From a virus: DNA of 28,821 nucleotides. A model generated the notes under the pieces. It worked only from the letters and a program-made list of their open reading frames with translations, ran no database searches and had not been told where the DNA came from. The position numbers and the translations under genes are program-made. The stretch covers positions 1 through 28,821 of IMG/VR virus record IMGVR_UViG_3300010334_006999; one strand, given 5' to 3'. Of this stretch, positions 14,363-21,196 are shown one piece after another; within the stretch, counting starts at the first letter, position 1; the number at the start of each line of letters is the position of its first letter.

Positions 14363-15158
14363 AAAGAGCATGGGAAGATTTGGAAACCAGTTGTTTCCTT
14401 ATTTTACTGGCAGAATAATTTCAGAAAACTTAAAATTTAAACTCTACGGGCCTACTGAATCTGATAGAGAATTTATGCTTCATGGTTTAAATTTAAATTA
14501 TAACCAAAAAGAATATGCTCACCATGAAGAGCCTATTCAAACATTAGGTGATCATAGCAACTCTGATCATTTTTATCATAATGATATAAATCATTTTAAT
14601 AAACTCTGTCACCCTGACTTTGATATCTTACATATCATAAATGATGATACACCTAGAAAAATTATTTTAGATGGATATTTTCAACGCAAAAAATTTTTTC
14701 TACCTTTTAGAAAAAATATTATTGAATGGTTTAATTCAGCAGCATATTCAACAAATGACACAGATACAGCTATTCATATACGCTTAGGTGACTTACTCTT
14801 TCCTAATCTCAGAAAACATCTTCTTCCACCTGAGTACTACGAAGAAGCAATTAAACGCTGCCCAGCAGGTAAGCTCACCATATGCACAGATTCTCCTGAT
14901 AATGCATTTATACATTATTTAATTAAAAAATATAATGCAACTATATTTCAAAGTACAGAAAAAAATACAATTTCTTTTCTGGCAGCCCATAATAATTTAA
15001 TTCTTAGTCAAGGGTCATTTAGCTTTTGGGCAGGATTCATGTGTAACGGTACTAATATTATTAACGCATTACCAAAAACTGGATGGAATAGCAGCGTTGA
15101 TGATATTGATGTTGATGTACTATTGACCGGTGAAAATTACAAATATATAAAACTATGA
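14346..15158 (+). CDS. GT11-like fucosyltransferase
   Basis: MGRFGNQLFPYFTGRIIS (9-26) corresponds to the 'GGlGNqmfqyafg' opening of alpha-1,2-fucosyltransferases. AIHIRLGDLL (142-151) carries the HxRxGD donor-phosphate motif. LILSQGSFSFWAGFM near the C-terminus equals the 'lI.s.StFSwWaa.l' motif. The protein is soluble, 270 aa, which is slightly short for the family. The usual donor is GDP-fucose; this cannot be proved for a divergent phage protein. The next gene starts by ATGA overlap. Confidence 0.82.
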   Translation: MSVVIKKSMGRFGNQLFPYFTGRIISENLKFKLYGPTESDREFMLHGLNLNYNQKEYAHHEEPIQTLGDHSNSDHFYHNDINHFNKLCHPDFDILHIINDDTPRKIILDGYFQRKKFFLPFRKNIIEWFNSAAYSTNDTDTAIHIRLGDLLFPNLRKHLLPPEYYEEAIKRCPAGKLTICTDSPDNAFIHYLIKKYNATIFQSTEKNTISFLAAHNNLILSQGSFSFWAGFMCNGTNIINALPKTGWNSSVDDIDVDVLLTGENYKYIKL

Positions 15159-15964
15159 ATAATTTTGTGCTTATACATATTGGTAATACTTTACCCAGTT
15201 ATCTTAAATTATGTATTCAACAAATTCAAACAACAAATAAAAATGCTGATATAATATTAGCAACAAATTTAAATGTTGAAGCCCCTGGTATCAATTGTAT
15301 TAACATAAACAAATTACAATTAAAAGATACTGGAAGTTATTTTCAACATAACCCCGATCCATTATGGATAACATCATTGAAAAGAATTTTTATTTTAGAT
15401 AATATAATACAAAAATTCAACCTAAAGAATACCGTGCATTTTGATAATGATGTTCTCATATATTATAATATAGATGAGATTAAGGACAAGTTAGTACAGC
15501 CGCTCTACCTCACTCCACATAAAAAATCAGAATTCACTTTTGGATTTTCTTTTGCCAAGACTACTGATGCTTTATCTCTTCTATCAGAAAATATACACAA
15601 ATTAATTTTATTAGGCGAAGATAGGGTCAAGAGACTTACTGGAGATGAAACACATGAAATGCGATTGCTTGGCTATGTAAACAATAATATTATTATCCCC
15701 CTTCCTGTGCATCCAAAAATTAATGAGCCTATTAATAATTTCATTTTTGACCCTTCTTCCTATGGTCAGTTCCTAAATGGAACGCCCAATGGACACTTAC
15801 CCGGGTTTATTGATGAAATGCAACTTGCAGGTAGTTGTTTTAAACAACACCCACCTAATATAAGATTTTTTAATAAAAAGCCAATTCTTGACTTTGACTC
15901 AAATACATATAAAATATTTAACTTACATATCCATAATAAAGAATTACACAAATATGTTACATGA
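15155..15964 (+). CDS. GT-A-type glycosyltransferase-like protein (269 aa)
   Basis: NFVLIHIGNTLPSYLKLCIQ opens a Rossmann-like fold. TVHFDNDVLIYYNIDEI (93-109) carries a DND metal motif. A later block FDPSSYGQFLNG, then GHLPGFIDEM, resembles the acceptor loop of capsule or sugar-chain transferases. FNLHIHNKELH at the end provides the HxH seen in several GT-A families. The precise family is not recognised. Confidence 0.68.
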   Translation: MNNFVLIHIGNTLPSYLKLCIQQIQTTNKNADIILATNLNVEAPGINCININKLQLKDTGSYFQHNPDPLWITSLKRIFILDNIIQKFNLKNTVHFDNDVLIYYNIDEIKDKLVQPLYLTPHKKSEFTFGFSFAKTTDALSLLSENIHKLILLGEDRVKRLTGDETHEMRLLGYVNNNIIIPLPVHPKINEPINNFIFDPSSYGQFLNGTPNGHLPGFIDEMQLAGSCFKQHPPNIRFFNKKPILDFDSNTYKIFNLHIHNKELHKYVT

Positions 15965-16673
15965 TATAGTAATACCATTTCATCCCAAAGACGAGTATAC
16001 AATACACGATTGTATAAATTCCTGTAAAAAAATTAAAAATCTAAATAACATTTTTATAGTATCCAAGCAGCCTATAAGAGAATCCAACGTTACATGGATT
16101 AGTGAAGATATTTTTCCCTTTAAATTAGAAGATATTGTAAATATTAACAATTCAATACCTATGCATAGGGCTGGCTGGTATTATCAACAGCTTATAAAAC
16201 TTTACTCACTTCTTATACCTAATATTACTAATACATTCTTAGTGCTTGATTCTGATGTAATTTTTTTAAAACCTATAGATTTTTTTGAACAAAATACACC
16301 ACTATATTCTTATTCAAATGAATACACTCCTGATTATTTCAACTGCATGAAAAAATTAAACACATTCTTTGAGAGAAGTGTAAACGTTTCTGGTATTTGT
16401 CATCATATGATGTTTGAAACAAATATTTTAAATGAGATTTTTTCTTTAATTAGCAACAGAGATACTGCCTGGAAAACAATTATTGAAAATGTTGAAAATT
16501 GGCATCACGGATTTTCAGAATATGAACTATACTTTCATTACATACACAAAGCTTATCCTAAAAAATATAAGATAAGAAAATTAATCTATGAAGATGTTTT
16601 TAATATTGAAAATCTTAATACAAAATTACACTTAGATTTTGTAGCATGTCATGAATGGAAGAGAAGCAAATGA
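15954..16673 (+). CDS. DUF6492-like glycosyltransferase (239 aa)
   Basis: ATG 15954 is chosen over an upstream in-frame ATG at 15888, which would overlap the previous gene by 77 nt. HDIVIPFHPKDEYTIHDCIN opens the fold. GWYYQQLIKLYSL (74-86), then TFLVLDSDVIFLKPIDFF (94-111), gives the DSD metal site. SGICHHMMFE and GFSEYELYFHYIH complete the pattern I associate with the DUF6492 glycosyltransferase-like family. The overlap with the upstream gene is 11 nt. Confidence 0.75.
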   Translation: MLHDIVIPFHPKDEYTIHDCINSCKKIKNLNNIFIVSKQPIRESNVTWISEDIFPFKLEDIVNINNSIPMHRAGWYYQQLIKLYSLLIPNITNTFLVLDSDVIFLKPIDFFEQNTPLYSYSNEYTPDYFNCMKKLNTFFERSVNVSGICHHMMFETNILNEIFSLISNRDTAWKTIIENVENWHHGFSEYELYFHYIHKAYPKKYKIRKLIYEDVFNIENLNTKLHLDFVACHEWKRSK

Positions 16674-17542
16674 ATTTTGTTACTGGTGAAAAGCTTCAAG
16701 AATTTGCAGATGTTACAGTAGCTCTCAATACAGAAAATAACTATAACTCTGAATTAGTTCAAACACAGATAAAAAATACTAAGACAAAGTGCTATGTCTT
16801 TAGTCCTAATAAAACAGATGTCATTATACCAATTGAGTTAAAAAAAGCTAAAACCGTCTTTACTTATCCACATATTTTAGATTATTTCTTTAATTATGTT
16901 TTTCCTCAAATAGATGGGCCTATTACTCTCATTACTCATAATAGCGATGTAGGTGTCAATTCAAATTATTTACCTTTTTTAAATTCTAATAAAATAAGTA
17001 GATGGTTTTGTCAGAACAAATCAACCATGCATCCCAAACTTTCCTCACTTCCTATAGGAATTGCAAATAGCCAGTGGCCTCATGGTAATATACAAAATAT
17101 TGAAGAGATTATAAACCTAAATCTACCAAAAAATAACCTTGCTCTTAAAACCTTTGATTTATCAACTAATACCGCACACAGACAACAAATAAATCTTCAA
17201 ACAGAACAAAACGGATTCATTATGGCGCCAAATATGCCCCATATTGAATATCTCAAACAACTTAAGCAATCTTATTTTTGTTTTTCTCCTTTTGGTGGTG
17301 GAGCAGATTGTCATAGAGTATGGGAGTGTCTTTATTTAGGCTGTGTTCCTATTGTGCCAAATCATGAATATGTTTTTAAAGACTTTGAAGATCTTCCGAT
17401 TCTTTTTGTAGATAATTTTGCTGCTATCACTAAGGATTATTTGAGATCGCGAATACCTGATTTCTTCCCTTTCAGTAAATTTAATTTAAACAAATTAGAT
17501 TTAAATTACTGGAAAAAAGAAATACTTGAGTATATAATCTAA
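16670..17542 (+). CDS. Exostosin (GT47)-like glycosyltransferase, paralogue 4
   Basis: ATG 16670 overlaps the upstream stop as ATGA and is preferred to an in-frame ATG at 16655. The core is SYFCFSPFGGGADCHRVWEC (201-220), then LGCVPIVPNHEYVFKDFEDL (223-242), the GT47 donor-binding block. It has a GGGADCH variant and lacks the 'DTDCVLP' string shared by paralogues 1 and 3. HNSDVGVNSNYLPFL and WFCQNKSTMHPKLSSLPIGI belong to the N-terminal domain. It is the most diverged of the four paralogues. Confidence 0.78.
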   Translation: MNFVTGEKLQEFADVTVALNTENNYNSELVQTQIKNTKTKCYVFSPNKTDVIIPIELKKAKTVFTYPHILDYFFNYVFPQIDGPITLITHNSDVGVNSNYLPFLNSNKISRWFCQNKSTMHPKLSSLPIGIANSQWPHGNIQNIEEIINLNLPKNNLALKTFDLSTNTAHRQQINLQTEQNGFIMAPNMPHIEYLKQLKQSYFCFSPFGGGADCHRVWECLYLGCVPIVPNHEYVFKDFEDLPILFVDNFAAITKDYLRSRIPDFFPFSKFNLNKLDLNYWKKEILEYII

Positions 17543-17544
17543 TT

Positions 17545-18225
17545 ATGACTATCGGCTTATTTCAAGGGCAATTAAGAGGATTTAAACACGCTTTTAACTA
17601 TATACAAAACAACCTCCTGCAACCATTGCAATGTAAGGAGTTAATTTTCTATCTACCAGAAGATGATAGAGAAAAAGAAATTGAAAAATTTATTCCTAAT
17701 TCCTACAATGCTCACATAGTATATGAAAAAGAAATCTATCATGAAGAAGAAGGACTTTTAAATACGGATAATTTGACTTATAATGACAAGGGGATTGAGT
17801 ATAACAAATATCCACTCAGAGGCAGGCTTCAGCATTACCTTATTCAACTCTACAATAAAAAAAGAGTATTTGAAATTTATAAAAATTCTTTTCCAGATTG
17901 CAGCAATCATACAGTATTACTCATGCGGCCTGATCTCGCACCTCACATACCTCTAAATCCAAGTCAATTAAATTTGAATTGTATTAATGTACCTAATTGC
18001 CCTCAATGGTTTGGTGTTTACGATAGAATGTGTATTGGTAGTTTCAAAAATGTTGAAACATACTCTTTACTTTACGATAATATAAAAAATAAACCATCAT
18101 TTAGCCATAATAATCCTGAATCAAGGCTTAAATTCTGGTTAGACTATAATAATATTTGTACTAATATTTTTCAACTAGGTGAAGTATTGCGTGTGAGTAT
18201 AGATGGTACATGTAGAGATTCGTAG
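17545..18225 (+). CDS. Unassigned glycosyltransferase-like protein (226 aa)
   Basis: I do not recognise a named family. Visible blocks are MTIGLFQGQLRGFKHAFNYI at the N-terminus, RLQHYLIQLYNKKRVFEIYK in the middle, VLLMRPDLAPHIPLN, and FGVYDRMCIGSFKNVETYSL, then PESRLKFWLDYN. The 'RPD' and 'DR..iG......y' blocks resemble uncharacterised glycan-locus proteins of marine microbes and large viruses. The position between GT47-like and GT-A genes, with gaps of 2 and 1 nt, supports a role in the same pathway. Confidence 0.6.
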   Translation: MTIGLFQGQLRGFKHAFNYIQNNLLQPLQCKELIFYLPEDDREKEIEKFIPNSYNAHIVYEKEIYHEEEGLLNTDNLTYNDKGIEYNKYPLRGRLQHYLIQLYNKKRVFEIYKNSFPDCSNHTVLLMRPDLAPHIPLNPSQLNLNCINVPNCPQWFGVYDRMCIGSFKNVETYSLLYDNIKNKPSFSHNNPESRLKFWLDYNNICTNIFQLGEVLRVSIDGTCRDS

Positions 18226-18226
18226 A

Positions 18227-19003
18227 ATGAAAAAAGGAATTATAGCTTTTACGAATGAGAAATACTTAAAATTAACTGAAACTTTAATTGAATCAATTTT
18301 AAAGTTTTCTTCTTTACCTGTAACTATAGTTACAATGGGATTTGATCACGACTTTAAAAATAATCGCGTCAACAGTAAACAACTAGATCTCGAATTAAAT
18401 CAAAACTCATGGGTAGAATCAACCCTTAGCAAATATATAGTTTGTGCTCAAACCCCATATGACATAACTTTTTATGCAGATATTGATCTCATCATAACAA
18501 AAGAATTTGAATCATGGTTTAATAGCATAGAGCCTACTGTTTCTTCTCTAGAAGAACTATTTTGCTGCAAACATCCTCATTATCCTTGTAACGAAAACAA
18601 TTTATCCTTACTACAATTTTTTAAAAAATTTGGTATTGGTGCAACTCCAGATTATATTTTAACAGCAGGGTATGCTTATAACCGCAAATTCATACCTCAT
18701 TTTCTTGATGCTCACAAAAGAGCAATTAATCTTGTTAAAGAAAGTGTCGAATTTCCAACTGGTGAAGAGTGCTTTTTAAATGCATTTTTAATGCAAAATA
18801 AACTTATACGCGACAGCGGGTATGATTATTTACCAAATGCTGAACTATTTGAATCATACATTAATAAATCTCTAGATGCTAAAAATTATCTACATCCTAT
18901 TTATCAAAAAGAAGGCAGATATATAAAACCTATTCTTTTTCATGGTAATAAAGATATTAATCGAGCCCGGTATATGATAGAAGAAATTGAAAAACATACT
19001 TGA
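18227..19003 (+). CDS. GT8-like GT-A glycosyltransferase (258 aa)
   Basis: ATG 18227 follows the upstream stop by one base and is preferred over an in-frame ATG at 18203. KGIIAFTNEKYLKLTETLIE begins the fold. DITFYADIDLIITKEFESWF (79-98) carries the DID metal motif. GATPDYILTAGYAYNRKFIP and FPTGEECFLNAFLM match the acceptor-side blocks of GT8-like proteins, where 'fNAGvm' and 'DQ..lN' occur. FHGNKDINRARYM contains the C-terminal 'HG.K' motif. It is the last gene of the island. Confidence 0.72.
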   Translation: MKKGIIAFTNEKYLKLTETLIESILKFSSLPVTIVTMGFDHDFKNNRVNSKQLDLELNQNSWVESTLSKYIVCAQTPYDITFYADIDLIITKEFESWFNSIEPTVSSLEELFCCKHPHYPCNENNLSLLQFFKKFGIGATPDYILTAGYAYNRKFIPHFLDAHKRAINLVKESVEFPTGEECFLNAFLMQNKLIRDSGYDYLPNAELFESYINKSLDAKNYLHPIYQKEGRYIKPILFHGNKDINRARYMIEEIEKHT

Positions 19004-19027
19004 ATATTATTTTTTATATACTATTAT
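19000..19027 (+). promoter_or_regulatory. Sigma70-like promoter of the DUF366-like operon
   Basis: TTGAAT (19000-19005), a 16-nt spacer and TATTAT (19022-19027), then 8 nt to ATG 19036. It restarts transcription after the glycan island. Confidence 0.45.
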
Positions 19028-19035
19028 AAGTTAAT

Positions 19036-19620
19036 ATGATTATTAATCAAAAGATATACGACGGTAAGCTTCTTCACTCCCGCTTTGCTTATACATTTTT
19101 TCGCGATAAAACATTACCTATTGGCAATATTGTTGCTTTCAGAGCACCAATGAAGGTTGAAGCTGAAGGCATGATTGATAGTGAAGATGTTCTTAATAAC
19201 GATTATATCTATAGCGATGATGCAATAAATTTTCTCTGGGAAATTCCTAATCTCGATGCTTTTGGTGCTGTTGCATACCAAAGACTTCTCAATACACAAA
19301 TTGCGAACATCTTGAGCACTCAGTATCTAAAAGCACCTATCGAGGTAGATGGTGATGATTTGATTGTTCACAAAGAGCATCAGCAAGGCGGTATTACCCA
19401 AACAAAAGGTAAATGCAGTGTTAGTATAACATATACTAAAAATAATGTTGCTCTTGGTCATACAGGAATTAATATTACTGCAGGTAAGAAAGCACCGGCA
19501 TTTGCATATTCAACCAATTTAACTGATGAACAAGCTACACAATTTATGCAGACAATTATTGAATTATTTTATACAATAAATGATGATATCTTTATTGCCA
19601 CTACTAAAGTTATTAGTTGA
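19036..19620 (+). CDS. DUF366-like protein (194 aa)
   Basis: The pattern resembles DUF366 (PF04017): IYDGKLLHSRFAY (7-19), GNIVAFRAPMKVE (30-42), EGMIDSEDVLNNDYIYSDDA (44-63), the QRLL block at 82-85, then DGDDLIVH (105-112) and SVSITYTKNNVALGHTGINI (128-147). DUF366 is a family of unproven function found in archaea and some bacteria. The conserved Asp, Glu and His positions suggest an enzyme. It heads an operon with replication and chaperone genes and overlaps the next ATG as TGATG. A link to the FolE/QueD/QueE genes elsewhere in the window is possible but not shown here. Confidence 0.6.
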   Translation: MIINQKIYDGKLLHSRFAYTFFRDKTLPIGNIVAFRAPMKVEAEGMIDSEDVLNNDYIYSDDAINFLWEIPNLDAFGAVAYQRLLNTQIANILSTQYLKAPIEVDGDDLIVHKEHQQGGITQTKGKCSVSITYTKNNVALGHTGINITAGKKAPAFAYSTNLTDEQATQFMQTIIELFYTINDDIFIATTKVIS

Positions 19621-19985
19621 TGAGTATATTTGATGTTATTGCGGATATTCTTTTTTCAAAGAAAAAAACAACGCTTGCTAATGTAGATAACGAATCTTTA
19701 TTCTCGCCTTTTATGCTTAACAGGTGGATAAGCATGTATTCAAATAGTCTAGCTATCAAGTGTAATATTTTAAATAAATTTATCTCATTCAATAAACAAA
19801 CAGTATATACATTATTTTTCAATATTTTTGACAAGGTACCACAGAAAAAAATAACATATTATAAAAAAATTAAAGAAACTGTAGATGACAATGATATATT
19901 ACCAGTGTTTGCCAAGTCCCTTGAGCTCTCTCGCCGCGAAATTAAACTTTACGATGACGTATTGACTTCTCTAAAAAGTGTATAA
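19620..19985 (+). CDS. Possible gp62-like clamp-loader small subunit (121 aa)
   Basis: MSIFDVIADILFSKKKT begins a mainly helical protein. FSPFMLNRWISMYSNSLAIK, followed by CNILNKF, recalls the 'ySPFmvNR.lS......i...N..N' pattern in the short clamp-loader small subunits (gp62) of marine T4-like phages. KVPQKKITYYKK corresponds to their 'i.pkkR..kW.k' segment. The resemblance is by eye only, and T4 gp62 itself is longer. ATG 19620 overlaps the upstream TGA. If correct, the gp44 ATPase partner should be elsewhere in the genome. Confidence 0.45.
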   Translation: MSIFDVIADILFSKKKTTLANVDNESLFSPFMLNRWISMYSNSLAIKCNILNKFISFNKQTVYTLFFNIFDKVPQKKITYYKKIKETVDDNDILPVFAKSLELSRREIKLYDDVLTSLKSV

Positions 19986-19986
19986 T
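19981..19986 (+). promoter_or_regulatory. TATAAT -10 box before the gp31-like gene
   Basis: TATAAT overlaps the stop of the preceding gene and lies 8 nt before ATG 19995. A TTGACT at 19962-19967 is only 13 nt upstream, so no well-spaced -35 is present. Confidence 0.35.
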
Positions 19987-19994
19987 ATATTAAT

Positions 19995-20447
19995 ATGGCT
20001 GCTAATATTGATCTGTTACCTACTCAAAAAAGTTTAATTGATTTATCTGAATTACCGAAAAATTCATTTAATTCTATTTTTTATGGCTTTAGTCTCAAGC
20101 AACTACTTGATGATGTTATGCTTGTAAGATTTGTTGATGAGACAGAGGACGGTACTAATATCATACGCAACGGTATTGTTGTACCTGTTAATGTTGATAC
20201 AAAAGCTTGGCGTATTGGTGAAGTCATTCTAGCTGGTCCAAATACTAAACACGCAAAACCAAAAGATTATGTTTGTTTTCCAAACAATCTTGGAGTTCCT
20301 GTTGCCAATATTTCTGTAGATGGCTATGGCACGTTAAAGAAAGGTATTTTCCTTAATGAGCAGCGTATATTTGGTATTTGTTCTGTAATTAACGATAATA
20401 ATTCGGTTGCGGCACATACTACAAAAAAACGAAAAAATAGTGAATGA
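19995..20447 (+). CDS. GroES/gp31-like co-chaperonin
   Basis: The arrangement matches a GroES-fold protein. LLDDVMLVRFVDETEDG (37-53) equals the 'l.DrVlVr..e.e' strand and NIIRNGIVVPVN (55-66) the 'gGiilP' segment, where the GroEL-binding mobile loop lies. WRIGEVILAGPNT (72-84) equals 'p..G.VvavGpG', and KPKDYVCFPNNLGVPV (88-103) equals 'kvGD.V.f....G'. LNEQRIFGI (120-128) is the final 'i.e.dIlai'. In T4, gp31 replaces GroES so that host GroEL can fold the major capsid protein gp23. N- and C-terminal extensions make it 150 aa against about 97 for GroES. The next gene begins by ATGA overlap. Confidence 0.62.
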   Translation: MAANIDLLPTQKSLIDLSELPKNSFNSIFYGFSLKQLLDDVMLVRFVDETEDGTNIIRNGIVVPVNVDTKAWRIGEVILAGPNTKHAKPKDYVCFPNNLGVPVANISVDGYGTLKKGIFLNEQRIFGICSVINDNNSVAAHTTKKRKNSE

Positions 20448-20821
20448 AAGTAACTGTTTCTTCTTTGCGTACTATAGTGCAAAGCAATGTTGCTGAAATA
20501 AAATTTTTTAGAAGGCGACCTAAGCCTGGGTTTCCAGCAACAAGAAGAATGCTTTGTACTACGAGCTTTCCATTGTTAAACAGTACTGAGGGAAGACTTG
20601 TCTTAAACTATAGACCAACTAATAGACCGCCGCGTTTTAACCCCACGCAAAAAGATCTTCTTATAGTTTGGGATATTTTTATGCAAGACTATCGCTGTGT
20701 AAATACAGCAGCATGTAATTTAATAGCTACTATTCCTGCAAACAAAGAGTTCTGGAAATATTTTACGCAAAAATTAGCTCGCCTTACAACACAACAAAAA
20801 ATTGCATTTATGAACAAATGA
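20444..20821 (+). CDS. Small WYL_2-like phage protein (125 aa)
   Basis: EIKFFRRRPKPGFPATRRML, then the CTTSF and LLNST blocks, LVLNYRPTNRPPRFNP, and LLIVWDIFMQDYRCVN. The order of a basic beta-strand pair, 'R.m.ct', and a late 'vwDi....yR.in' strand resembles the small Sm/SH3-like WYL_2 proteins common in phages. A nucleic-acid-binding role is plausible from charge and fold but unproven. It starts and ends with ATGA overlaps, so it is firmly part of the operon. Confidence 0.55.
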   Translation: MKVTVSSLRTIVQSNVAEIKFFRRRPKPGFPATRRMLCTTSFPLLNSTEGRLVLNYRPTNRPPRFNPTQKDLLIVWDIFMQDYRCVNTAACNLIATIPANKEFWKYFTQKLARLTTQQKIAFMNK

Positions 20822-21165
20822 TAACACCATCCTATATAACAACTACTATTAATAAGCATTTGCAAAAACATGCAGAGTTTATTATTGATAATAAAACCAT
20901 TAAATCTGGAAAAATACTATTGTTTAGTGTAAAAGATTTTTTTTGCGCTTTTTTATTGTATAACGAGACAAAGAAAAAGAGATTTTTATATGAAATACCT
21001 TATCCATTTAGTTTTATTGAGAATAAAAATGAATTAATCTTTGACTACACACTTGCTACATTTACTCAAAATAATCCTGCGGTAAAGGACGATTTTTTAA
21101 AATTTAGAAACAAAAAGTCATCCAAATTATTCAATAAAAAAGTTAAACTCAAGATTTTTATTTAA
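20818..21165 (+). CDS. Hypothetical protein (115 aa)
   Basis: It starts by ATGA overlap with the upstream gene. It is a basic, Phe- and Lys-rich protein with a hydrophobic strand GKILLFSVKDFFCAFLLYN in the middle, which is too polar and short to be a confident membrane segment. The tail is very basic (FRNKKSSKLFNKKVKLKIFI). No family is recognised. Confidence 0.6.
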   Translation: MITPSYITTTINKHLQKHAEFIIDNKTIKSGKILLFSVKDFFCAFLLYNETKKKRFLYEIPYPFSFIENKNELIFDYTLATFTQNNPAVKDDFLKFRNKKSSKLFNKKVKLKIFI

Positions 21166-21188
21166 CTCCTCGTATTTTATACTATAAT
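21161..21188 (+). promoter_or_regulatory. Sigma70-like promoter of the helicase gene
   Basis: TTTAAC (21161-21166), a 16-nt spacer and TATAAT (21183-21188), then 8 nt to the GTG at 21197. Confidence 0.45.
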
Positions 21189-21196
21189 ATAATATT

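Noticed and set aside
15888-15953. Longer N-terminus for the DUF6492-like glycosyltransferase
   Set aside because: It would overlap the preceding gene by 77 nt and adds residues that do not resemble the start of a GT-A fold; the ATG at 15954 begins directly at the first beta-strand.
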